This document shows, piece after piece, positions 21,703 through 33,807 of a stretch of 64,000 nt of DNA (the first letter of the stretch is position 1; each line of letters begins with the position of its first letter). The translations under genes were made by a program, and so were the position numbers. A model generated the notes under the pieces. It did not search any database. It had not been told where the DNA came from and saw only the letters and a program-made list of their open reading frames with translations. Origin of the DNA: Neofusicoccum parvum (lineage: Eukaryota; Ascomycota; Dothideomycetes; Botryosphaeriales; Botryosphaeriaceae); NCBI GenBank assembly GCA_020912385.1, contig CP087211.1:1798001-1862000 (forward strand), read 5' to 3'.

Positions 21703-24700
21703 TCACCAGAAACTGCACCAGCCGATATAATGCTGGCACAAATTCTCCAGATTCGTCGCCTCACGAATGAGGCGATCGACTTGCGCGTTGACATTGAGCT
21801 CCTCCTGCGGCTTGAAATCGCGCCCAGTCAACTTCTGCTTAACACGCGACAGCACCTGCAGCGCGCGCGCATTCTGCTCCTCCTTGGCCTCCGGCTCATT
21901 GGGGCCACCGGCGCCAGGCGGCGCGATGCTTGACCGGTGACGCGGCCGGAAGGAGGATTCGGGGCGTTCGCCGGGCGCAACATCGACGCCGATGATGGAG
22001 GCACGGCGTTGCGAGGTGAAGGATGGCTCTGGGGGAGATTCGCGGTTGCCGAGGCGCCAATTGAGGAGAGGGTCGTGGATAAACTGCAGTGAAAGTTGGG
22101 TCAATATCATAGGCGTTCTTGGCTGATGGGTAGATAGTGTGAGAACTTACAGCTTCGAGCACGGCCATGACGGACTCCTTGTTGCTCCTCAACACACGCA
22201 TGACATGTTCACAGGTCGTGCGGTAACTACCTTCGATGTTGCTGACTTCCATGGCGTATGTCAACATCCTCGTCAGGCGGAACGGTACGCGCTCGGGGTA
22301 CTTCTCGCGATGCATGGCAACCTCGAAGCAGTCACCGAAATCGATATGGATAATCTTGCCCGTAACCTTGTCGAGCATCAGGTTGGACGGGTGACGATCA
22401 CCAAGACCCAAGATGTAGCCGACCATCGACATGACTGCCAGAGACCGAGTGTAGTTGGTACGGCGGTCGAGCCAAGCTTCAGAGCTCTTGCTCTTGAGCC
22501 AGAGCACGCGGTAGAGATCTTGGCCGGTGGTGTTGTCCAGGGCGTACCCGAACACCTCGACCTTCTGCATCAAAGTTAAACAGTCGTAGTCTGGAGCCAT
22601 CTGTAACATGATCCGGTGTTCGATGTTGAGTAGAATCTTGCGGCTCTCGCGGTACTCACGGATGAGCACGTGGAGGGTATCACTGTTCGGCACCCATCCG
22701 AGCAGACCGGACTGGGTCGAGAGAGGAATGGCGGGATAACCTTGGATATTGAGATGACGCTTGCGGCTCTCGGCGTCATGCTCAAGCAGTGTGTTGACCA
22801 GACCGAAAAGTTGCATGACACGCTCATCCTGCCGTATATCCTCATGACCCTTGAGAGCGTACATGTAATTGACACCATCACTTCCCTTGATCTGCAATCT
22901 CCTGGGTCTCTGCTTGGACTGGATGACCGTAGAGACCGGGTCAAATGACTGAATGCGAATGATGGGCTTTCCACTCTGGTAGGTTCCTGGAACAGCAAGG
23001 TCGAGGTCGTGCACGGCCTTCAACTTGGGCGACACGTATTGAAGCTCGAGAGTCATCAGTGAAGGTAGTTGACGAGCAATCTTTCGGAAGACTTGGTAGT
23101 AGAGATCCCATGCTTGGTTCAAGTCTCCTTCCTCGCCAGAATTACGGAAAGTCTGGCACCAGTCGCGTGCTTCTTGCAGCTCACGGCCGAACGATTGGAT
23201 GAACGAGATTTCGCGAAGAGTCTCGGGACCCTTATCGAGCATTGCATGCAGTGGCGCAAGCGTTGCAAACATGCCCTCGATATTACGGTCGCCGAAGTAA
23301 AGTCTTGAGGCTTCTTCCAGACCCTCGTGCCATTGTTCGTGCCAGAGGACAGCAATACGGATAAGCTCGTGACTGACCAAGTCAGCCTGATCGACAAGCC
23401 TGGCAGAATGTTGCCGCATAGCATCCATGAGGGCTGAGGCCGAACGTGACCGGCGGGTGGTGTCTGATTTCATTGAGACTGTGAGAGGGAACACCAATGC
23501 TTGAGGGTGAGCACGCCCGACTTCAGACAGTAGGTTGTGAATCGACTGCCGCACTCGGACGTTCGGCTGATTAATACGTGCTAGAAGCTGCGGAATAACC
23601 TCCAGCCAAGTGTCAATGCTAACAGTACCGACACCCTCGGTGACGGCTGTGTTGACCTCGGAATGACCTCCATGGGCGAACCAAAGAGTGAGAAGACGAA
23701 GAGTATCTTGAAGGGAACTCGTCGAGGAAAGTGAAATCGACTTGAAGAAGCCATGGATGGCAGGAACGATGTGCTCGTGAACAGCACTCGGGGGAAGGTC
23801 TGGTGTCGATCTGTCGGCCTGTGGCGTCATGGCGTTGACAACCTCGAAGTTGGCCAATGCCCACGCATGCCATGCTTTGTACCAGTTCTGGTTGTATCGA
23901 GTGGCGGCAGCGTAAGCAGATAGAATCTCATGCACGTGCTCGTGCGCCCAGTCGCCGTGGTGCAGATGCGTTTGCCATTCTCCCTGCTTAAGGTAGCATT
24001 TGGCGAGGAGCTTCTGAGTTTCCGCCAAGTCAAACTGGGCAGCGCCCGGATTTTGACTTGTGCCATTGACCATCCCAGAACCGTTCATGGTCAATCCACT
24101 CATACCGTTTACGAGACTGTTGAAGCCACCATGGACGCCATTGACACCATGGTGGCCATTGATTCCATTCGGCATGGTGCCATTTTGACCCATGGCGTCT
24201 TTCGATCTGATCTGAAGATCATCTGCAACTCGGGCCGTGAAGTCTTTCAGAAGATCTAGAGCCTCCTCATTGCGATCTGAAGACCACATGAACTTGAAGA
24301 CAGCGTACGAGATCGGGTGGGGAATTTCGTGAGCATGGTTGCGGACGTAACCGAAGATGTCCTCGTGTGTGCCACCCAGCAAGGAGCGCAGCGACTTCTC
24401 TGCGAGACCAACTCTCTGGTTTTTCCGGCAGAGGTTGGTGAACTTGATCCACATGTGCAAGTTATCTCTCGGAGAAATGACCAGAGCGCGAACTTTGAGC
24501 ATTCTCTGCCAGATCTCGGGATTTGGCTGGCAGCCAAGCAGGCGTTTCGTCCAAGTCGCACGCATGCTTGCCTGCTTCTCAGGATTGTTGCTGTTCTGCT
24601 TGTAGGTGATGATTTCCTCAAGCTCAGCAAGCATCTGAGCACGCACAAGCGGAACGTAGGCACGCTGGTACGACTCGCCGAAGACGGCGCTGAGTTGCGT

Positions 24701-27700
24701 GTCGAGACCATCGCGTGTCTTGGCGATATGCTTCTGGGCCTCCTCGAATTGGTTCCGATGGATGGCCAGAATAGCGCCAAAGAACGACCAATCCGGGGAT
24801 GATGATTTCATCACTGACAAGTACTGGTCCATGAGCTCCCATTGTCCCAGACCCCAAGCAGCAGCGGCAGCCAAGGGAGCAATAGATCTCCGGTACTCTT
24901 GCGGAGCGTGGATCCACTTGTCCTGGGCCAGTGTCGACAAGACGTCCCATTCACCTAAGGCGTGCAAACATTTCATCTTGCCCATGGTGATCTCGAATGA
25001 GTCGGGTTCATCCCTCTCACGTCTTTGGTAGGACTTGAGAGCCTCTTCCCACTTCTCAAGCTTTTCAAACCAGGTTTCTTTCAGCTCAACGTCCTGGTAG
25101 TTCTGAGCTTTTCTGAGAATACCGAATGCGGCATCAGTCTGCTGTAGCTGGTTATTGATACTGATGAGAGCTTCAACAGCACGAGCATTCTGTTCTGCAT
25201 TGAACTCAAGCTCTTTATAATGCAGAGCCTTCGCGTATGCATGGCATCTGGCAGCGTACATGCCAAGCGTGCGGACATCGATTGGAAGTGCCTTATCATC
25301 ATGCTCCATGAACTCAGCGAGGTTGAGAAGGATTTGAAGGATTTCTGGAGGGATGTTTGGCGATGCAAGCGCGATTTCGATTGATCGCACAAGCTCTTCT
25401 TGATACTGGTCGTACAGCTCAGTCCAACAAGAAACGAAAGCTGAATTGAACAAGCTCTTAGCGATGGGGTTGTAGACACTCGCAAGAGGCGTGCAGGCAC
25501 GGAGAGCCTGTTGAGGGGATTCTCGCAACAGTTCGACGCTAAAGCGCCTCATCCACTCGATCCAATCCTCGCGAGTGGTCTTCTGAGTAGCATCCCAGGC
25601 ATTCTTGAGATGCTGCTGATTGACCGCAAGCTTCTTCGTCGATATCTCAGTAGCGTTGAGGTCCTCGTCATCGTCACCATACCGCTCATCTGGACTAAGA
25701 TCCTGAGGGAGAGGCTCTCCCCTCTGCAGCTTGGATACGATCAGGGCGTAGTTGGAATGAGGTACTTTGTGCGTAATAAGAATTTTGTTGATTGTAGGAA
25801 TGAAGTGGATGTAATCAGGACCGAGTTGGAATATCAAAGCGGATAGCGTATCAAGGGCGGTCTGTTTGAGCGCGATGTCGCTTCCGGCGAGTACTCTCGA
25901 GAGCGGATGGATGATCATGGCAGCGAATTCGGAGATGTTCACTTGCCTAGATAGGCGGCCGATTGTTTCAATGGCCGACTTACGCAGGCCATGGGGCTGT
26001 CCAGGCTTATCGAACATCCGAACGATGACAGGAATGATCAGATGCATGTACTCCTCTGCGCTTGACCCAAAAATTAGGAATGCATGGAGGACACGCTCTG
26101 AGGGCAGACGTTTGACGGATGTGTCCTGGTCCAAGACACCTAACATCAATGGGAGAACGTTGGCGAGGTATATCTTGAACTCTCCTTCTAGAGAGCGTGC
26201 AATCGCCTCGATGAGAGAAAGTATGGTGGCTTGCAACTGAATGCCACCACTCCAGAACTCTTGCACTGTCTCGAGAATTGACGGAAGGAAAGGCCTAATG
26301 TGTTGGCGCACGATTCTCACGAGCTGACTCAACTGGTTGAAGTAGCCCTCGACACGCCCTGCCGGGGCTCCACGAATGACACCAAGGAAACCAGGAACAA
26401 CCTGCGGCAAGAAAGGCACGCACTTCAGCCCCATAGTCGCGTAGATGTTCATCACGGCGTCAACAACAGCAGAGTGGTATTGTGCCAATGAGGTGTCCTT
26501 TAGAAGTCCCATGAGAGTGTTTATGACGACAGTCGGATAGAATTCTTCGTTCGATGGAGTGATTCCGCTCATGATCAAGGAGACATCGGTGACAGCCTGC
26601 GCCTCAGCCTGCAAGTTGTGTTCAGGTGACTTCTCGACGATCTTCTGGTACTCATTGGGGTCTAGAGCTCCGAGCACACCCATGAGCTTGACGGTCTCTT
26701 TCCGCAGAGTGTTTGCTGGCTCAGTTCTGACGATGTTTATGAGAATGGTAAGAAGCTCCGAGTGCTCCTTGTAGGGTTCAATAACGTAGCCTGCATTAGA
26801 AGCCAGTTGACTCAACGCAATCAAGGCGGCCATGCGTTTCGATTCGGAACTGAGATCCTGGAGGTTCTCGATGATGATGTCCATCAACTCGTTGATGTAC
26901 TGCCTCATGTCCTCGCCACCCACCGTCGCAAGATCACCGATGGCTTTCAGGGTGGATGAGGCGACTTCAGGATTGCTGTCTCGGGCCTTAGGCAGTAGAA
27001 CAGTGATCATGGGGTCGACGTAGGGCTTAATCAGCTTTGGTGAGGCACCAACCAAGTTGCTGATAAGTCTTGCACTCTGTTCCTTGTCGCGAGCACTGTT
27101 CGAGTATTCTATTTCGGTCAAGAGCTGGACTAGGACCTTGCGTAGTGAGGGGAAGACGTATGCAGGATTGACAGAAGTCAGGCGGCCGATGATAGATATC
27201 GCAGCCTCTCGAATCTCGAAAACCTCATCGTTCAGAGCCAGGAATAGGCTTCGAACGTTCTCTGCTTTGCCCAGATGGCGATCGAACCGGTAGTCAAGTG
27301 CCCTGAGCACTGTATGACGGATGTCTGGGTCCACATCCGCAACACCACAGGTAAGAAGTTTCTCGATGACATCGCCCACGACCTGGATTGCGTGCTGGCT
27401 TGTTTGTGTGACGATGGGATCACCAATGAACAGTTGGCAGGCGGTGAGCGCGGCGGCCTTCCGGATCTCTCGGTTGTCAGCCTCGACGTATTTGATGGCG
27501 ACGTCTCGAACAAATTCGTTCAGCACATGGCCAGAAAAGTTGAACTCGCCAAGAGTCTTGAGTGCCAGGGCGATTTCACCCTCCTTCTGCCTGATGATCT
27601 CCGGAGGTTTATGATCACGAGTCCAGATTTGCGGAGGCGGGGCGTTGTGATGTTGCGGGCTGCCCATGCCTATGAACGGACGACCGCACAAGACCTGACT

Positions 27701-29097
27701 CAGAAGGTCCAGGAGACGCTCTTGGATAGCCGCTCTACTCGATGGGACGTAGTGGGCCATGTCGACGAGACACTGAGTGAGGGGATCGCTCAACCCGCAA
27801 GAGAACATAGGGTCCAAAAGGGAGTCCACGTGCTTGCTCAGTGCCTGCTCAACCGCTATTGACAGCATACTGAGACATTCGAATATTGCTGGTTCTTCCT
27901 GCGCGCGGTAGCGCGTCTTCCGAATGAGAGTGTTTTTGATGACCGTCAACGTGCCGTCGATGTACTTTCCGAAATGGCTTCCGACCGCTCCAGCGATCTT
28001 CCCCACGACTATGAAAGCCGCACTCCGATCTCTGTTCTCTTCCCTGAGAAGGCCCTGCAAGTGAAGCATGCATGTGTGGAGGTAGTGCTGGGAGAAATCA
28101 TTTGGTGAGTACGCTGCCAGTAGTGGTATTGTGACAATGACTTCCTGCCTGATCAGCGCATCGCGGTGATCCTTGTAGCGCAGCACATTGTTGCAGGCTT
28201 CGATGTACCTGGATCCATGCATAAACATGGCACCCCTTCGGAGAAGCTCCTTCATGGCCAATATCGCGCCGTGTATCGACTCCACCGTATTCACCGTAAA
28301 TCCAGTCAAAACTTGATCGTACACTTTGCCGAAGAAGTGATTCCGCATTTGCTGGTCACGCGCCGAGATAATCTCCAAGCAAGAGCTGATGGCCTCCGCG
28401 GCAGCCTGGCGAATGCGCACCTTCGGATCCCGCAGCGCATACCATATGACCTCGAAGATCTGGGGGACCCATTGGTACATGAGTGTGGGGGAGTTCTTTG
28501 CAAGCTCCCTCAGGTTGGACACGGCGGCGAAGCGTCGGTTTTCCTGGCGGTCCATTTGCAGCCATTCCAGCGCGCTCTTCACCTCGGCCTCGACAAGCTC
28601 CGCGGTGAGGGTGCCGCCGGGCTTCGCCAGTCTTCCCAGGGCGTGTGACGCTGCGTCGATTGCGGCATTGTCGTTTCCCTGTGATATGGCGCGCAGGTAG
28701 CTCGCGAATCGCGTCGTCTTCTGGCCGGCGTCGTCGCCTTTGAAATCTATGAGCTGATCTAGTGCTTGAATGCCTCCAAGGCGCTCGTTCGTCTCGTTTC
28801 CTTGCACGACAAGGGCGTTTATGCGGTTGCATACGCGGTCGTAGTAGTTCGCAAACTGGCCCGGTGGCAACTCTGTGAGGGGCGTGAGCGCGGTGCTTGT
28901 TGGGCGTTAGCCGGTGCGACGACTGACCTCTGTGAGCGGCCTCAAGGCTTTGGCGCAGTGCCTTTGCGGCATTCTCTCTGACGTCGGCATTCCTGCTGGT
29001 GTCAGCGTGGAGCTGCAGGTGAGATCGGGGCGCGCAGCTACCTTGACTTCAGCTCGTTAAACAGCCGGTCGACGGTCTCGGGCGAAGCTGTCGCCAT
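21703..29097 (-). CDS. tor: TOR serine/threonine kinase (target of rapamycin)
   Basis: The catalytic subunit of TORC1/TORC2, the central nutrient-responsive growth kinase. Four exons: 29097-29042, 28992-28928, 28872-22151 and 22083-21703 (introns 49, 55 and 67 nt), giving 2407 residues, the usual family size. HEAT repeats fill roughly residues 1-1200 and the FAT domain about 1250-1800. The FRB domain at about 1873-1965 (ELIRIAVLWHEQWHEGLEEA) keeps the Ser in EISF and the Trp and Phe of QAWDLYYQVF that contact FKBP-rapamycin, so rapamycin sensitivity is predicted. In the PI3K-like kinase domain (about 2010-2290), GLGDRHPSNL and HIDFGDCFE are intact. FATC ends HYIGWCSFW. The two tiny first exons are inferred from splice sites and frame; the AG used to start exon 2 could be 3 nt earlier. 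Only one TOR gene is visible here. Confidence 0.96.
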
Positions 29098-29610
29098 GTT
29101 GACGGGGCCGACGGGCCGTTCAGTATCGCGGGGTGAGGGCAGAAGCTGCCATACGAGGAGGGCGGAGGATAGGTCGAGGCCGGAAGGACGAGCCACGGAA
29201 GTTCAAGGGGAGGTCTCGCAACGGCGCGCGCGATGAGCTGTGATGTCTCGCAATCAAGGTTACCTTCGGGCAGCTCAGGTTCACCGTCCCGCGCCCGCGC
29301 ACATGCGTTGGCGTCAACTGCCGGAGTTTCCCCGAGGTGAGTGGTAGCAGTAGCACAGCACACAGCTGCGCCGAGCACGATGCTGATGGTCCTGGCTTTT
29401 GTGAAGAGATCCTGGCGCATGGGTCACGGCTGAAGGATTTGTTTCGTGCGACTATACCAGTTCGGCCGCTTCGGTTGTGGTCATGCGTCAGAAACGCGCG
29501 ACTACTTCATTTGCCATGTATCTAAGCCTGCCTTCGCGGCAAACAAACCCCGTGTAAGCAGTCGCTGCGGCCACCGTGATTCTTTGCACGAATTGGCGGC
29601 CGCCACCTGC
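29098..29610. promoter_or_regulatory. TOR promoter region and 3' flank of the SR140-like gene
   Basis: About 510 bp between the TOR start and the stop of the tandem upstream gene. It must contain the TOR promoter and leader. No clear motif is recognised. Confidence 0.5.
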
Positions 29611-32022
29611 TCACTCATCTTCTGAGTCTGCAAACATATCCTCCGCCCTCGGGCGCCGTTTGCGAGCCTTTGCCGCCTCAGTCTCACCGGCGGCGTTATT
29701 GCTGCCTTTCGGCTCGCTCGGTGCCACCAAGCCCGGTGAACCTGACGGCCTCTCCTCCTCCATCGGCTCACCGTTGGCGTCCTCACCGGCGGCCTTTTCA
29801 TCCTTAATGTCCTCCATTGGCTCACCGTCGACATCCTCATCCATGGGATCGCCGTCGACATCCCCGTTATCCAATGGTTCCTCGTCTACATCTTCCGCCA
29901 TGGGATCGCCATCAACATCATCTTTTTTGCTGTCTGCGCTACCGGCAGCCGGCGACTTCTTGTTTTCACCCTGCTTGACCTCGGCCTGGACCTCGACCGG
30001 CTTCCACTTCGACTTCGCCGCAGCTCTGGCGGCCTCCTGTTCCGCCTTCTCGACTGCTTGCTTCTCTGCCTCTGAAAGTGGTGGGTTATTGAATACCTCC
30101 ACAAAGTGAGTTTGGGCTGCAGGTGAGAAGACGTTTCCGCTATCCCACATGCCGAGTATGGTGTTGATGCTCCGCTTCCATTTCTCTGCCCGCAGACGAC
30201 CCCATTGGAGATCCTTGTCGAGCCGTCCGAGATGCTCGAACAACTTGCGCCTCTTGAACGCCGCTTCGAACCACTCGCGGTATCGCCAGGCCTGACGTAC
30301 GCCGGAAGTGCCGCATGATGCGAAAATGTCTGAAATGATGTAGAGACCAATCAATTTTGCCGATGAAGGGTCCTCCTTCTCGGTCTTCTTGTCCGCATCT
30401 TCCTCCTCTGCTTCATCCTCATGCTTTTGACGATCGGGATTCGCGCTTGTGAATGCGAATGGTTTTACGATGTTTGTGACAAGCATGTTGACAATTTCGT
30501 CGGCGCCCTTGTCCGCGTGGTTGATCGCGAACGACGAGACTCGCGCAACATCGCCCCTGCGAAGTCTAGCGGTCGACGTCGGTAAGCGGGCCAGCAGGTG
30601 GGTGAGCTTCGATTTCTTCAAAGGGCTCAGATAGGATTTCAGCGCATCTTCTGTGTCGAAACTAGGCTCAGGCGGCCCTCCAGAGACGTGTTGTTGACGC
30701 CGCGGACCTTCGTCATCTGAAGCCTCCTCATCCGAAGAGTCGTACTCAGGGTCTGACACGAATTCCTCAAATTTCGTGGTGTATTCGAATGGTAGCGGCT
30801 GCTCCGGCGCAATCCAGGGTGCGCTGTCGTAGAAGATCCGTTGCTCCAAAGACTTGAAGCGATTGCGCGTATCTGGGTTCATCTCTGCGCCGGTGATGGT
30901 CTGCCACAATTTCCAACGGTACCAAACGCCTCCTGGAGACCGCGCGTTCCACAACCACTCCCATTTTTGGTCTCTTTGCACCTCCGGCCGGTTCATGAGT
31001 AATGCCTCAAATTCGGGTCCGTTGTTTAGCAATGATTCGATAGTCCTGTTGATGAGCTTGAGTTGCTTAATGTCAGACGGGGGTTTGACAGTGATCTGTG
31101 TCGGCACCGTTCCGCGTCCGTACTGAGTTGTCATAGATCCATACTGCGAAGGAAATTGCTGATTGCCACGCAACGAAGCCGGAGGAGGAGCGCGGCTCAT
31201 GGACTGGCCTTGGGCTCCGGGAATCGACTTTGCACCAAACGGGAGAGATGAAGACATTGTATTGGTGAGCCCCGCTCCAGAGGCGTCCAGAGATGCTGAT
31301 GACAGGTGCCGAGAGATTGATAGGTTGAACCCGAATCCTAAGTAGCGCTTCTCTAATGCATTCACAACCGCATCGATGTCCTTTGCCGGTGTGTTTTGCG
31401 CGAGTGTGACTATTGCCGACGTGGATTTCCTATCACGGGCTCTAGTGTCGAAGTTTTTACTTATGTTGACGGCTTCCACGGTCAGCGTCGACGGAATCAT
31501 GCTTTTGATCTCTGCCGGGGTGATACTGGGAGGAAGGGAGGATAGGCGCATGGTAGGTTTGGGGATTGCCTTCTCCACTCCCTTCGAGCCAGCAACATGA
31601 TCATCCTCATCATCTGAGTCTCGGAATGCTGTAGCTGCATCGAGCGGCCCCGAGTTGCTAAAGGCAAACAGGCCTTGGTCCCTGTCCTTCTGCGAGCCAT
31701 CAAGCGCTCGCTTCCTGGACAGAGAAGGCGGTGCCGGTCCTAAGCTCCCGGGCCCGCTATTGCCCCTAGGTCCCCTCGGTGCGAAGTGTCTTACGGTTCC
31801 TATCCTTGCAGGGGCAGAATCGTTGGGCCTCAGATCGTCGTCGTCATCCTCTACCCCGAGAGACTTCTGGAAGTCTTTGAGGGCTGCCTTAGCTTCCTCT
31901 TCCTCGCGCTTACGCTTCGCCTCCGCTTCCTCTCTCTGTCGCTCACGCAGAGATTTCTTGGCTGGAGCACTGAGCTTCTCCGAGAGATCGAAGAAATCCT
32001 TAACACCAGAAGCCTTATCCAT
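29611..32022 (-). CDS. U2 snRNP-associated splicing factor, SR140/U2SURP-like
   Basis: A single-exon gene for 803 residues. An N-terminal charged coiled coil (about 20-55) is followed by a degenerate RRM at about 165-255 (TMRLSSLPPSITPAEIKSMI). A SURP module lies at about 320-375 (LKLINRTIESLLNNGPEFEA, then WEWLW and VWYRWKLWQ). A CID-type domain lies at about 450-645 (LSPLKKSKLTHLLARLPTST). This RRM-SURP-CID order is that of SR140, a U2 snRNP-associated protein in pre-mRNA splicing. The tail is acidic with repeated DVDGDPM/DVDGEPM units (nt about 29935-29750). The frame runs 48 codons further upstream, but MDKASGVKDFFDLSEKL at 32022 looks like the native start. It is divergent from the next gene. 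Confidence 0.85.
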   Translation of the reverse strand: MDKASGVKDFFDLSEKLSAPAKKSLRERQREEAEAKRKREEEEAKAALKDFQKSLGVEDDDDDLRPNDSAPARIGTVRHFAPRGPRGNSGPGSLGPAPPSLSRKRALDGSQKDRDQGLFAFSNSGPLDAATAFRDSDDEDDHVAGSKGVEKAIPKPTMRLSSLPPSITPAEIKSMIPSTLTVEAVNISKNFDTRARDRKSTSAIVTLAQNTPAKDIDAVVNALEKRYLGFGFNLSISRHLSSASLDASGAGLTNTMSSSLPFGAKSIPGAQGQSMSRAPPPASLRGNQQFPSQYGSMTTQYGRGTVPTQITVKPPSDIKQLKLINRTIESLLNNGPEFEALLMNRPEVQRDQKWEWLWNARSPGGVWYRWKLWQTITGAEMNPDTRNRFKSLEQRIFYDSAPWIAPEQPLPFEYTTKFEEFVSDPEYDSSDEEASDDEGPRRQQHVSGGPPEPSFDTEDALKSYLSPLKKSKLTHLLARLPTSTARLRRGDVARVSSFAINHADKGADEIVNMLVTNIVKPFAFTSANPDRQKHEDEAEEEDADKKTEKEDPSSAKLIGLYIISDIFASCGTSGVRQAWRYREWFEAAFKRRKLFEHLGRLDKDLQWGRLRAEKWKRSINTILGMWDSGNVFSPAAQTHFVEVFNNPPLSEAEKQAVEKAEQEAARAAAKSKWKPVEVQAEVKQGENKKSPAAGSADSKKDDVDGDPMAEDVDEEPLDNGDVDGDPMDEDVDGEPMEDIKDEKAAGEDANGEPMEEERPSGSPGLVAPSEPKGSNNAAGETEAAKARKRRPRAEDMFADSEDE

Positions 32023-32522
32023 GGCGGGCAACGAGGGCAGAGGGCGGTACGGTGGGTGCTTTGGTGTCCAAGGAATTGTGGGATAATGCAGACGAATGCG
32101 CGACCGACTAAATTCAAACGAGATGGCAGAGACTATTAAGATTAGAACGTCTTTCATTCGAAGCAACAGCTATCTCAAGTGGGTGCAGTGGCCACAAAGT
32201 GAGACCGCGTCGCATCCTCGCTGCGCATTGTCGGGTGGTACTCACAATCGCACTGAAGTACGCCCGGCCAGGCGCCGGCGGTGCTCTTTTGCCCGCGTCG
32301 TGGAGGTCCAAAGGAAAGAGTGTCGCGGAGTTGGGGCTGTCGGAGGTCGTTTGGGCGGCACGCAACAGCTGCGACGAGGCCTAGCTCGCTCGCGCCGATC
32401 CATTACGCACGGACACATGTCCCTCATGTGAGCACGTGGCTACGCGACGGCGAGAACGCGCCGTGGCAACCTAATCCGCGCAGCTCTCACCACTACCCCA
32501 CCTTGATCCACACACTCCAGCC
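32023..32522. promoter_or_regulatory. Divergent promoter region, SR140-like / unknown fungal gene
   Basis: 500 bp between opposed starts. Several CG-rich tracts are present, but no site that I can name. Confidence 0.45.
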
Positions 32523-33807
32523 ATGTCGTCGGCGACTGACATCCAAGCGCTTCTGCGCTTTCTATCCAAGGACGCGAAAGTCCCGCTTGCTACTGCCATG
32601 GGCAAAGTCAAGGACCTCCAACAGGCTGGTCTCGGAAGGTATGACGCAATCGGCTTGTCTTTGGGCACGTTGAATGAATTCCGTTCATCAAGGTCGCGCC
32701 GAGCTAGTTGCAAGCACAATATGAAGCAACTCCTAGCTAGCCATTTCCCAACCTCCCAAATCAAGCCTTCACGTGGTTCCTCAACGCTAACAGGGACGCA
32801 GCCCAGACAGCATGTCAAAGTCAAACCTGCAAGACGTGCAGAAGGTATTCACAGATGAGAAACTGGCAAAGCAAGTCTTCAACGCTGCCAAGCGTGTCAG
32901 CAAGAAGAGAACATCCACAACCTCCGACGATACGCTGAATGCGCCTGCGGTAAAGAAGTCGCGCATAGGAGCCAGTGAGCCGGGAACACCAGCAGCGTTC
33001 GAAGAGTCACTAGCACTCCCAGAACCAAACCATGACGAGAAGTCAATTCGTGATGCAAAGATTGTCACCAACCGAGCGCCATTGGTACTTGCATTCGCGG
33101 TTCAACTGTTGAAGTACACCATGCCCGAGCAACCCTTGTCCAGCCGGCTTAGCCTGGCTCAGGCGGTGGTGAGCGCGAATAGTCGAAGTAAAGCAGTCAG
33201 CATTGGTATTGAGAGTGGGAAGAGTGCAGATGAGGAGGGCTGGGGCGAAGGCCAGCCAACCGTCAAGGTCATGGGCAGAGAGATCCGAGTGATGAAGAGG
33301 TGGGGGTATGAGTGGAAGGAGCAAGATCAAAGCAAAGAAGAACCGCCAGAACTAGACTCTCAGCAGACGCTGCAGGGAGATGCAGAGCCCCCACATGAGC
33401 AGCAGCCGCCACTGTGGGGCCTCGACCTGGAAGCATTGAAGAAGAAAAATGGCTCCTCACACCACGTCAATTCGGCCACCGGCGGGCTCCCCATCTACAC
33501 GGCACAATCCGCCCGCTCGTATCTTCTAAGGTCATTTGACTCGGTGCCAGCAGGGGAGGAGACGAAGCCGGCAAAGAAGCAATCCAGCACAGCAAAGCAA
33601 GGAGAAAAGGATCGCAATCTCGGAATGCTGCTAGGCGCGTTAGACCTTCTTTACCAATCTTGGGCGCACGTCCTAGACAAAAACGAGCTTGACAAGAGGG
33701 CCTGGAGTTGGTACGTTGCTGTGCGACCTGACGTTGCTGCTGGAGCCGCTGGATGGGGTGAGAAGAACCAAGTCAACTTGGGAGCAATTTTTGATTTGAG
33801 GAGGTAG
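32523..33807 (+). CDS. Conserved fungal protein of unknown function
   Basis: Two exons, 32523-32638 and 32802-33807, flank a 163-nt intron (GTATGA...GCAG); the join reads QAGLGSPDSMSKSNLQDVQK and the product has 373 residues. The first 75 residues form an all-helical module resembling a helix-hairpin-helix fold (LLRFLSKDAKVPLATAMGKV, then DVQKVFTDEKLAKQV), followed by a basic patch (KRVSKKR). A second conserved-looking block lies at about 125-200 (AFAVQLLKYTMPEQPLSSRL, ending VKVMGREIRVMKRWGYEW), and a C-terminal block contains GMLLGALDLLYQSW. A nucleic-acid-associated nuclear role is a guess from the HhH-like start and basic patch. No named family is recognised. The splice site is chosen because only the acceptor at 32801 restores frame. 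Confidence 0.75.
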
